The translations under genes were made by a program, and so were the position numbers. A stretch of DNA of 64,000 bases from Bimuria novae-zelandiae CBS 107.79 (Eukaryota > Ascomycota > Dothideomycetes > Pleosporales > Didymosphaeriaceae), in assembly GCA_010015655.1 (NCBI GenBank), contig ML976719.1, forward strand, positions 100,335 through 164,334, given 5' to 3'. Shown piece after piece: positions 12,842-22,882 of the stretch. The notes beneath the pieces are model-generated. The model worked only from the letters and a program-made list of their open reading frames with translations, had not been told where the DNA came from and searched no databases. Position 1 is the first letter of the stretch. Every line of letters starts with the position of its first letter.

Positions 12842-13749
12842 CGTAGCGAGTCCGATATGCTCTGGCCTCTATCTCTAGGGCGGATCCTGGTTCTTATACT
12901 CCATGCCGCCCAGACAGGGCCGCGGCGAAGGCCGTGTTTGCGGGTTGGCCGTCGTCGATGCTGCTAACCCTCCCATAGCAGGAGCAATGATAACGTGCGA
13001 AGATGGGTAGCGCAATGGCGGAGCTGCGCGATGCGGTCTTGGCGGGTGTGGCGGAAATGGAGGCTTGAACGCGTGCAACTGGTGGTTGGTTGTTGGAACA
13101 CGGAGAGGACCAAGGTCGCCGCCTGATTAGGAAGGTGAAGAGGACCTCAGCCCCACGGCGTCGCCGTCTCATCTCCGACATCCACCAGTGCTCAACACAC
13201 ACTGCTGGTACCTGTACTTCAAAGATGCCTTGTACGCAATCGAAATGTACGTAGGTTTATTTTCCGATGGTTCTAAGCCTCATTGCTGCTAACATTCAAA
13301 GTCACAACGTGCGTACGACGGCTTCAGCTACTGGTAGGTTCACAATAAAGATAGGATGCTGACGGAACCTCATAATTCATGCATTGTTTACCTCGCCCCT
13401 AAAGGACGTGCCTAAAGCCATATTGGGGCAGTATTACTTACTTTACAAATACAAACGACGGACACCTGAAAAAAGCTCTCGCGCAAAGCTGAAAGTTAAC
13501 CACAGGCTTGTCGACAGCCAACAAGCTGTGAGATGAAATACCGCGTAGAACTCAAGGATAGGCGATAACCGAAAGAATTGGTGCTGGGTAGCCGACTTTC
13601 GTCTTAACGCGAGGGACTAAGTAGGGGAGAGGAGCATGATCGAAGAAATCTGGATAAGCATGAGTACCATTTCAGACACCATGAATATGCGTTGGTCGTG
13701 CCGGAAGCACTTCCACACTTTGCAAGACTTGCACGAACCGTGCCACTGA
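12842..13749. other. intergenic, no gene seen
   Basis: About 0.9 kb between the 5' end of the nuclease gene and the 3' end of the next minus-strand gene. Short overlapping frames only, none convincing. Confidence 0.55.
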
Positions 13750-14828
13750 TCAGGAGAATTCCCATTTTTGTTCAGGGTGGACAAGGTCGTCGTCCTCCAC
13801 CAGATCCGGCATTTCCTCGAAGTCGTCCTTGTTGCCGAAGTCCCTGGGGTCGCAATTCTCTTTGTCGGCTCCAGACTTGGGCAACAACAGCTTGTAGTCT
13901 CCTCCCTCGAACTCCTCGTCTAGGTCTCGATATCCTAATTTGAAGTCAGCCGGGTGTAGGTAACCCGTTGCATCCTCTTTGTCATGAAAAATTGTCAGGT
14001 CTCCTGGGGATACATGATCTTACCTGTCCACCTTATGGTTCCTTGGAAGCGATGACCATGAACGTTCCGCTCCAGCGCCTCCAGCTCCTGGAAAGCGCGC
14101 TGGAGTTCCGGGTTCCTGTTGATGATCCGATCGATGAGGTGCCCGTCCAAAACAGTCAGTGGCTCATCATCTGTCAGATCCACAACGCCGTCAGGTTTCA
14201 CACTCGCAATGAGGCGTTTTTCGATGTATTCGAAGAGCACGCGGACGACGCGTTCGTAATCCTGGCGTTGATTGTCCAAAATTTCCCGTCGCAGGTCTTG
14301 GTGCCTCTCGTAGTGGCTTCGTTCGCCGCCCGCTGCGCCGGGTAGACGCCTGATCTGCAGCGTCATATACTGCAATGCTCGTCCCACCCTCCTCTCATTC
14401 TGGAAGTACCTTAGGAGAAGGTCCGGGTGAAGGGCTAGCTGAAGAAGATCTTGGATCGACACTGGCCCTAGGAATCTGGGACTCTGGTCTCCAGGTCGGA
14501 GAATACAGATTGCCGTGGTGCGGAAATGCTGTTCTCGCCCTGAGATCAGCTTTTCCAGGGCATTTCTGTTTTCTTGGGCTTGTTGCGCGTTTTTGCGCTT
14601 CTTCTCCTCCATTCCTAGCCGCTCTTCAGATCGTACAAGCGGCGGCGAGGATGGCTGCGGCGCTGCCGGCGGTGATGGAGACGAAGAGTGGCCCGCGCCT
14701 TCCCCGGTTGCTCTGTTGCCGCTCGTTCGAAGTCCCGATGGGCGCAAGTCCGGGAAGTCTTCGCTGTACAACTCGTCTTCATCGCAGTCGCCTTCGCAGG
14801 CAGATGTTGTGGGTTGTGGCGAGTTCAT
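13750..14828 (-). CDS. hypothetical protein with charged helical region, two exons
   Basis: Not a family I recognise. Exon 1 runs from the ATG at 14828 to 14024 and exon 2 from 13934 to a TGA at 13750-13752. The intron 13935-14023 has GTAAGA and TTAG ends and joins the frame exactly, giving 329 residues. An upstream in-frame methionine at 14954 is probably 5' UTR because the translation before residue 14828 is low in complexity. The protein starts acidic (ACEGDCDEDELYSEDF), then has a Ser/Pro-rich linker. A helical, probably coiled-coil stretch starts EEKKRKNAQQAQENRN and runs on to QDYERVVRVLFEYIEK. The second exon is acidic (FEEMPDLVEDDDLV). No signal peptide, membrane segment or catalytic motif is visible. 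The conserved splice junction and balanced composition argue for a real gene. Confidence 0.65.
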
Positions 14829-15933
14829 GGTGCAGGTCGGTGAGGGTAGAGTTGTGGTAAGATCGACGGTGAAAGATGTAGTTAGGTGAAGAGAGGACGC
14901 CAGGTGACGCCGAGGCTCTCCACGATCCAGGACACTCCAGACGCTCACCTTCACCGATGGTGTGCCGAAGTTGTTTGAGTGTGCAGCTTGGCGCTACGTG
15001 GATATATAGGCAGGCACCTGCCTGGTGTTTGCTTCCTCAAAACTTCGCCAGGTGCTAGAAACCGCCACTCCCGCGTGCTTGCGACAATTATGTCTCACAA
15101 CTCTGGCGCATTTACGAGCGCTTTTCGGTGGCAAAGAGGAGAAATTGCAATAAAAATGGTATATCTCTTTGAAAGCTCATATGCTGCGCGCTCAACAATG
15201 TCTTCGAGTATGCGCCCGGCATCTCTACCGCTCGCCAAACCAGGATAATTATGCAGTTCCCATGAATTATAAAAGTGGAGGGATTCATCTTCATTGCCTC
15301 TCTCACTCATTGGTATGGGAACAGCTGCATCCTAGTGTGTGCCAGAATGTTTGCCCGCTGCAGTCGAAACAATCGCAATCAGAGCAATCAGAGTATCGCA
15401 GAGCTTTGCCCCAGTGCTTGCTTGATTCTAGACTGTGCTCATGCTATCTAAAATCACGTCTGATTGGGGTTTGAAATGCCCGCCCTTTGCATCTCATCTC
15501 AAAGTGTAGAAAATTGGAACATGTAAGATCGGTTCGCTAAGGGCTGAGTTTGGATTTTCGCAACGATTTTTCGGAGCACCCGTTCAAGAAGCATAGTTCA
15601 TAGAGATGATTGGTTATTCGTGCTAGCAGAAAGGTTTCCCGTTGGCGGTATTTACTTCTGCTGTGCGCTTGCGGCTACTTAGGGTTCTGCGGCTACCAAG
15701 TGGTGTGCGGAACCTTAAATCTTGTAGATAGAAGCTATACGCAAGCCAGAGGACGGGCGTAATATGAAATGCCGAACTTATGCCACAAAAAGTGTGGATC
15801 AATATCTTGAACGGAACCGAGCATCAAAGTGCTTTAGCAAAAGAGAAAGACTATCCTCCCACTCTTCCCGGACCAACGTCCATATACATGTACAAACACT
15901 CGTCGATGTGAAATGCGTCTTCAAACTCGCTGC
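14829..15933. other. intergenic, no gene seen
   Basis: About 1.1 kb upstream of the preceding gene. The open frames on both strands are short and conflict with each other. Nothing recognisable. Confidence 0.5.
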
Positions 15934-17115
15934 TCAAGGATCCTCAGCTTTGTTCTTGTCAGTCCCACACACCTTTTCCTCCACTAGCTTGATTGACTCC
16001 AGAATCTTAGCCGTATCCTCCAAAACCGTGCTCTGCTTCGGCATTTGTGCCTCCAGCGCCTCCACCCTCAATAACAAGTCCTCCAACGTACCAAGAAGCT
16101 TCCGCCGATCTGTGACCGTAGCAGTCTTCGCATCGTGCTCGGTGCACACTTTCAATGTCTCCAGGGAGGTGACACGGCGGGCGAGCTCGTCGATCGGAGG
16201 ACAGAGCGTGCCGAGCCCGTTCGTTGGGTTAGGATTCTTTCCAATATACGTCCGGACCGATAGGAGTGCTTCGGAGCCGACAGCGCGGTATGCGAGCCAC
16301 TCACCGTCGTGATCGGAGCTGTCGTACTTGATGCCCAAGAGATCCTTGACTTCGGAGAGGCAGATCCACATGTTAGCGGACACATCGGTCACTGTATTTT
16401 TCTCATCAGTATTGAGCTCGAAGAGCCTATCCTCGCCACCAGGTGCCGGGAGCTTTCTAGACCAGACCCAAGCGGGAATCCTCCTGTATTTTTGCGGGCA
16501 GAGATTGCCGTGTTCGTCCCGCTTGGGTGACTCCAACTCCACAAGAAACCAAGCGGGTGTCAGATTCAGCTTGTCCGTATCAATCTTGGCCACGTGCACC
16601 TCGCGCACCCCGTTTTCGAGCACCGGCGCGTGGAGTTCATATTCAGCTCGCTTCAATGCATTTCCTATACAAATCTAGTCAGCTCAGCACACAATGCGCA
16701 AATGCGAAGCGGACAGCAATCAGTTTCTCCAAACACACATACCTTCTTCAGAGTAAAACGAGATAAACGGTGACCGGTACAACGAGTTCCAGTGGAAGTG
16801 CTTTTCTATAACATCCTTACTCAAGTCATCCGCCGTGAAACTCTTTCGCGGAATGTAATTGCCTGTCTGGACGCATGGCTCGGCCAAATGGTCTTGCATC
16901 CGTACTGATGTAAAGGTAGGATAGCCTCTCCTCCCTAGCTCGGATGATGACGGTTCGTACCGCGTGGCGCACGCATCATGCTGCACACGGTAAAAGTACC
17001 TAGGCAGCGCCTTTCTGGGGCCATCGTCTGGTCGCGGATCCAAGTGGCTGTCAATTGTGAGCTCGGAACCCATCCTATTACTGAGTGGCACACTCACAGA
17101 TACATGTTGATGCAC
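15934..17115 (-). CDS. DUF7587-like hypothetical protein
   Basis: Fungal protein of unknown function. Exon 1 runs 17115-16743 and exon 2 16664-15934. The intron 16665-16742 (GTATGT and TATAG ends) joins the frame, giving 367 residues. A second methionine at 17073 would shorten it by 14. The N-terminal half has the features I associate with DUF7587: LPRYFYRVQHD near the start, then an aromatic and basic region and SLYRSPFISFYSEEG, followed by a segment ending VHVAKIDTDKLNL. The C-terminal third looks like a coiled coil (SLETLKVCTEHD, then LEDLLLRVEALEAQM). There is no signal peptide or membrane segment. An inverted repeat lies about 60 bases upstream of the start codon and may sit in its 5' UTR or promoter. 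The family assignment is from memory of the pattern and is moderate in certainty. Confidence 0.62.
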
Positions 17116-17174
17116 CGCAGATCGATAGAGAAGAGCGCTGGCAAAGCCTGTTCACTGATATATAAATATCTACA

Positions 17175-17335
17175 GTAGATATGTGATAATTGCGAACACG
17201 CCGTCGGTCTTAGCTCTTCCTCCTATTTGTTAGATCTGTAGAAAAGTGGAGAAGAAAGTGTTGAGAGAACAGCGTCGAGCGAATAAGAAGAAAGAACTAC
17301 AACCGACGGCGTGTTCGCAATTATCACATATCTAC
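17175..17335. repeat. inverted repeat with perfect 34-bp arms (MITE-like or hairpin)
   Basis: The left arm 17175-17208 (begins GTAGATATGTGATAATTGCG) and the right arm 17302-17335 are exact reverse complements over 34 bases, separated by 93 bases. The pairing continues inwards for about 18 more positions, with most mismatches being C-to-T differences between arms. A transcript of the minus strand would read these as G-U wobbles. No terminal duplication is clear, so this may be a decayed foldback/MITE or a hairpin-forming RNA locus. Confidence 0.85.
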
Positions 17336-17347
17336 GGTAGCTGTTTG

Positions 17348-17380
17348 GCCGTTGAGCATGCCGTTGAGCATGCCGTTGAG
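17348..17380. repeat. short tandem repeat, GCCGTTGAGCAT units
   Basis: Two full copies and one 9-base partial copy of GCCGTTGAGCAT lie directly beside the inverted repeat. A second small tandem array of GTGCCTTGTAA-like units follows at about 17742-17775 (three imperfect copies). Confidence 0.75.
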
Positions 17381-18182
17381 AGCTTTCGATGAGAATGGCC
17401 GCCTCACACTGGCGGCATCTCTCCATTCAGCTAACCACCAGCTCTTGAAACGTAATTATGTGGCCGAACTAGCGGATTGTTGCCAACCACGGAAAAACCC
17501 CTATTTCTTCTCCACAATTCCCACTCTTCGAACCGTTCGAGATGGAGACATGAATGAAATGTCCCGAGCGAGCGGTATTCACAGCGTGGGACCGACGATC
17601 TGGCGCGTGCGGTAGCGACATACAAGGTCGTTGGGACCTCCCGGGCAGACCCGCCGACCAGGTAGCCGGAGTAATAGGGGCTATCGTCTGCGAAACACGC
17701 AGCGTGATGCGACATAATCTTTCCCCCATCGAGTGTGGTAATGTGCCTTGTAAGGTGCCTTGTAATGTGTCTTGTACGCGGGGATACTGATGTACAACAT
17801 ATCATTGTCAAATGACATATGCCTGTGAACATGCTGAAGGATGGAAGATCAGATGCACCCTCAGGATACATTTACAGCGTAGACCGAACACAGAGGTCTT
17901 CATGCAGAGCTTTGAACGTGAGAGTTCAAATAACTCTTCAGGCTCTCCTTCAAGGTCGTGCGTGATCGCTATTACACCTTGTTGTGGAAGTGGTTCCGGT
18001 TCAATCGATACATTGACAAGACCATCACGGTGCATCGATTGATTATACCGAGAGCATTGAGTTTTAGGCATGATGGATAGCTAACATGTTGGATTTAATA
18101 GAACGAGGTTTTGTGATTATAAAGTGTCTGGAAACCCGCTTATCTGTTGCACATTCGATCTATATCAGTAAATAACAACAAG
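17381..18182. other. intergenic, no convincing gene
   Basis: A minus-strand open frame of 146 codons (17431-17871) spans the small tandem array at 17742-17775 and shows no family signature, so I do not call it. The 3' part presumably carries the promoter of the next gene. Confidence 0.5.
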
Positions 18183-19331
18183 ATGGTGAGTACACGTACA
18201 AGTAGCTATGGCACCGAAAGCCAGGAGCCAGACACTCGTCCTGGGTCCCTTTCTGCACGCCGCGAACGATGGGCACACCTCCTTCGCGCAAAACATTATC
18301 AGCTGTTGATTGCCGAAGTGTTAGAGCGGGAGATGCCAAAGTATGTCGGAAGCAACATCCTGCCCAGCTTGTTTTCTTCAAGATTGCGCGAGTGCACCTC
18401 TATTCTCGCGTCCGCTTCCTCGATATTTGCAGCAGCCGTTGACGGCACGCTCACGCAGCGTCTTCTCGAAGATTCCTCTCTCCAACGAGAATATGCCAGG
18501 ATCCGGGAACGCGCCCACACACAGCCATCCATCTACATCCACCTCTTAATCGATGAGCGCAGCATTGCCCCTACCGCTAACCAGTACTCACTCATTCGCG
18601 AGGCAATCCTACAATACATTAGCTCAGGTAGCGAATACCAGGACCTAGCTTGGGCCATCGACAACATAACGCCGCCTCCGGTTCGACACTCCGGAACTGT
18701 CACTGGCTACCGTAAGTATCTTTGGACATCCCACCGCTCCCGCCAACACCTCGAGACACTCCTCCGCTTCTGCGAAGGTATCCTACGCAGGGTCACCGAA
18801 ACCCCACTTTCCCAGCGTGACACGCCGATGAAGTATCCGCCAACCGAGTGCGGGTACTCGATCAACTCGCACGTGAGGCTGGAGCAACATCGCCAAAGGC
18901 ATTTCAGCAACTACGTGATGAATCTCGTAGAAGACGTTTGCGGATACTTGCACCAAGTGGGAAAGCTTTCGCAGCGCTTCACCATGCACCCATTCATCAT
19001 CTACCTAATCTTCTACCCAGAGCAGGCTGCCATGGCGGAAATCTTCTGCTCCGGCTTGCTGCAGGTCTGGATCGAGGAGGGTGGTGGCCTGAATGCTTAT
19101 CCGGCGGGAAGGAGTGTGGCGAGCGCGAGACGGGTTAGTGGAAGCCAGTGGGGCGATCATGAGCGTTGGATATCTGAGAATACGGATTTCTTGTCGAATA
19201 TGAGGGTGCAGAGAGACAGGCTGGAGAGTGACGTGGCGCAATTGGAGTGGGCGACGGAGGAAGCGTGGCGGGAGGCGTTGAACAGTGAAGACGGGGATGA
19301 CCCAAAGGACTTGGACTATGTGCCTGGATGA
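18183..19331 (+). CDS. hypothetical protein, intronless, 382 residues
   Basis: Not a family I recognise. The ATG at 18183 (context AAGATGG) opens a 383-codon frame with no stop and no obvious intron, ending at 19329-19331. The open frame also extends 36 bases upstream without an ATG. The protein is mostly helical and soluble. Its N-terminus is polar (MVSTRTSSYGTESQEPD), the middle has Arg-rich helices, and the C-terminus is acidic (EDGDDPKDLDYVPG). There is no signal peptide, no transmembrane helix and no nucleotide-binding or zinc motif. Codon use looks normal for the window. The length of the uninterrupted frame supports a real gene. It may be a lineage-restricted family. Confidence 0.62.
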   Translation: MVSTRTSSYGTESQEPDTRPGSLSARRERWAHLLRAKHYQLLIAEVLEREMPKYVGSNILPSLFSSRLRECTSILASASSIFAAAVDGTLTQRLLEDSSLQREYARIRERAHTQPSIYIHLLIDERSIAPTANQYSLIREAILQYISSGSEYQDLAWAIDNITPPPVRHSGTVTGYRKYLWTSHRSRQHLETLLRFCEGILRRVTETPLSQRDTPMKYPPTECGYSINSHVRLEQHRQRHFSNYVMNLVEDVCGYLHQVGKLSQRFTMHPFIIYLIFYPEQAAMAEIFCSGLLQVWIEEGGGLNAYPAGRSVASARRVSGSQWGDHERWISENTDFLSNMRVQRDRLESDVAQLEWATEEAWREALNSEDGDDPKDLDYVPG

Positions 19332-19878
19332 TCTATTGGAAAGTTTGAGGTTGGAGAGTTAGCGGGAGGCCCTCACTTTTCCAAAGACGTATCCTAGAGT
19401 AGATGCGACTTAAGCCTTTAAGCTTCCACAGATGTGTGCGAGGAAGCAACGGCATTGTGATGATGCATGTGTGGACAGTCGCGGTGAGGTATCATATCGA
19501 TGTTGAGATGAGACAAAATCAGAGCTATTATCAATGAATATCCCCAATTTCCTAGAATACGAGCGATAATGTCCCAGAATGAAACGGTTGTGATGCGAGG
19601 AGGAGTCGGATGTTGGACGGGAAGAGTCATCCCGCCAACTGTGGCGGTGCGTGTGGCGTCATGACTCAATCGCAGCTGCCCCTCCAAAATCGCCAGGCGC
19701 GTCCCTCGAGCTGCGGGTCTCCCATACGATCCTTTCCCACGCGTATTTCGTATCCTGGAGATACAAACGATTGGAATTCTCCCGAGACTACGACTCTACA
19801 TTTTTTGTCACTTTGTCAGGAAGCCTCAATCGGGATTGCCCCGCTGCCAGGCTCCCTAGTCACAAACGCTTCCCAGCA
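19332..19878. other. intergenic, promoter region of the GlnRS gene
   Basis: 547 bases between two plus-strand genes. A T/A-rich and C/T-rich stretch precedes the ATG at 19879. I see no element that I can name with confidence. Confidence 0.5.
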
Positions 19879-21906
19879 ATGGCAGAATCCACCGAAGCAA
19901 CTGCGTCTGCGCCTCCTGCTGAAGAGAAGGGACCTTCCAAACGCGCGCTCGAAAAGGCAGCGAAGAAAGCTGCAGCAAAAGCGAAGAAAGCCGAGCACGC
20001 ACTTCGACCAAAAGAGAACAGCAAGCCTGCGGCTGCCAAACCCGCAAATGTAGAGCCCGTCAGCGTCTTCTCCGAAGGCTGGCTGAACCGCGTCTACCAT
20101 GAGAAGCCCGCCAAAGACGTACGAACGCGATTCCCTCCCGAGCCCAATGGCTACCTGCATATTGGCCACTGCAAAGCTATCGCGATCAACTTTGGTTTTG
20201 CGAAATATCACAAAGGTGTATGCCTCTTGAGATACGACGACACGAACCCCGAGAAAGAGGAAGAGAAGTTTTTCACGAGCATACTGGACATCATCAAATG
20301 GCTGGGGTTCGAGCCGCACGACATCACGTACAGTAGCGACAATTTCGACAAGCTATACGAGCTGGCCGAACAGCTGATCGAGAAAGACGGGGCATATGTA
20401 TGCCATTGCTCGCGTAAGATACAATGACAAGCAGGTATGGATCGCTTCTAACTATTTCCGCAGGAGAGGAAGTCAACATGCAGCGTGGCGGCCCCGACAA
20501 CCGCGGGCCTCGATATGCATGCGCGCATCGCACGCGACCAATTGCCGAATCGATCGCCGAGTTCCGAGCTATGCGCGATGGCAAGTACAAGGCTGGAGAG
20601 GCTTATCTGCGCATGAAGCAGAGCTTGACCGATCCCAACGAGGGCAATCCTCAGATGTGGGATCTTCCAGCATACCGAGTCATTGAGAAGAACCATCACC
20701 ACCGGACTGGAGAGAAGTGGAAGATCTATCCGACCTACGACTTCACCCACTGCATCTGTGACGCTCTCGAGGGCATTACGCATTCGCTATGCACAACCGA
20801 ATTTCAGCAATCGCGCATCTCTTACGACTGGCTGCTCGAGCAACTCGATATGAAGGTTCCAAAATCGGAAGAGAAGGGCCCAATGCAGAGAGAGTGGGTG
20901 AAACCGCGAAGTTCATCTAGGATCAGGGCTGACAATGCGTAGATATGGCCGACTGAACCTCGGAGGCACAATTCTCTCGAAGCGCCGCATCCTTATGCTC
21001 GTGGAGGGCACAACCGCAGAGAAGAAGAAAGAGGACGGAACTGTGGAAAAACGATCCATACCACCCTCAGTAAGAGGCTGGGACGACCCCCGTCTCTACA
21101 CGCTTGTTGCGCTACGTCGTCGCGGCATCCCGGCCAAGGCATTGCTAAACTTCGTTGAGGAACTGGGAGTGAACGATGCTTTGACGGAAATTCAGCCACC
21201 GCGCCTGGAAGCTTCTATCAGGAAGCATCTCGAACGCACCGTTGCCCGCCAGATGCTCGTCTTGGATCCAATCAAGGTCGTTATCGAAGACTTCGCAGCA
21301 GAAGATGACCAGGAGATTACAGTTCCTTATGACCCGAAAGGAGCCATTCCAGGCGAGCGTAAAGTCAAACTTGGTAAAGAGGTATACATCGACCGCACCG
21401 ACTTCCGAGAAGAAGACAACAAAGATTTCTTCCGCCTCACGCCTGCCCAGATAGTAGGTCTCTACAACGTTCCATTCGCAATTCGCGCTACAGCTGTCTT
21501 AAAAGACGAGAACGGGAAAGTCACCGAGGTCAAGGCTGCCAAAGCCGCTGGAGAGAAGCCTAAAACTTACATCCAGTGGGTAGACGCTGCCACAGCGGTC
21601 CCTGTCAAGGCTCGCCAGTATAACTCGCTCTTCAAGTCGGATTCGCCCAATGCGCTTGACTGGAAGACGGGTGGCTGGGCTGATGATCTGAATCCGGAGT
21701 CAGAAGTCATCTTCGAGAATGCTGTCATTGAAACAGGCATTAAAGGCCTCATGAAGCAGCACACCCTTAATCCCAGCGGCTCTTCGGACGATCTCATCCG
21801 CTTCCAAGCGCTTCGCACAGCTTACTTCTGCATTGATGTCGACTCCACGGAAGACAACATTGTTCTAAACCAAATCGTAAGCTTGAGGGAAGATAAGGCT
21901 AAGTGA
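19879..21906 (+). CDS. GLN4: glutaminyl-tRNA synthetase, cytoplasmic
   Basis: Charges tRNA-Gln with glutamine using ATP in the cytosol. Three exons (19879-20413, 20464-20893, 20943-21906) with introns at 20414-20463 and 20894-20942 give 642 residues. The second intron uses a GTGGGT donor. Choosing it restores the family sequence MQREYGRLNL across the junction. The N-terminus is a Lys/Ala-rich extension ([20 protein letters not shown]), as in fungal enzymes. The class I HIGH signature is [15 protein letters not shown] and the KMSKS-type signature is GGTILSKRR. Between them lie [14 protein letters not shown] and the tRNA-binding insert [19 protein letters not shown]. The C-terminal beta-barrel anticodon-binding part follows. 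Compared with yeast Gln4 the N-terminal extension appears short. No damage is visible. Confidence 0.95.
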
Positions 21907-22882
21907 ATGGACCTGTAGATGGGCATATTGGGTATGGGCGGTGTTAACACGGCATTTTCATACCGTTAATAATTGAATGTCATAGCATAGATATCCAAGT
22001 AGGTTGCCAAAAGCGGATTTCGCACACTCCATCCCAACAAGGTTTCGCCCCCCACCTTCATTTCGGCAAGTGGGGCTGGACATAGCTATCAAGTGCATTC
22101 GATGCGCCTCCGTAACTTTCCCATCCATGAAACAGTAAAGCCAAATAGTCTTATATGGAATGCACATTTACATGTACAATCTCTACCTTCTATCTTGTTT
22201 TCTGTCTTTATTACTTCGCTCGCAGGCCCGGCGCGGCATGCAGGTGTTGCTGTTAACACGCGCTTAGATTAGCTAGCTCTGCTTAGAAAGCATATCGAGG
22301 CGACGGGATCTTCAAGATGGTTACCATCCCTGCGATACGAACGTTCACAAATTCTGGGATATTTTGAGGGTACTGACGTCTTGCGCAGTTGCACGGAACG
22401 TGGGAAGAACGCTGACATCCGATCGGCCCTACAAGCGTTACACGGTGGGCGACTTTGCGAACTTGCAATCAGAGGAACGGAATAGCAGCCAGGCCCACAC
22501 TCGACTCGACGATCATTGGCGAAACGAGTGTATACCCACGTAAAGGGCATGCAAGGCGAGCCCAAGGTAGTAGTGATCAAGCCGTACGTATCTCCGCCAA
22601 CGCAGAAGTGGAAGCATTTGTGCAGCCTCGTCAATCGGATGCGATCGTCCCCTGTTACTCTGCGGACACTTGGATGAGATTAGACGAAGCTGGATGCTCT
22701 AAAAATTACAGTACGTTTATCATTCATTAAGAAAACTCGCCTGTTCCTCTACCACGACATCGTAAATACCTCGGACCATTTGGTGGCAAGCGAAGAGAGG
22801 CGAACAAAATCCAGCCCTATGAGGCTGAGCTACAGGGGCACCGTCAGCGGCATCTCGGCCCACAGGCCGATCGGCATCCAGA
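21907..22882. other. intergenic, no gene seen
   Basis: Almost 1 kb between two plus-strand genes. A 121-codon frame on the minus strand (22269-22634) shows no recognisable domain. Confidence 0.5.
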
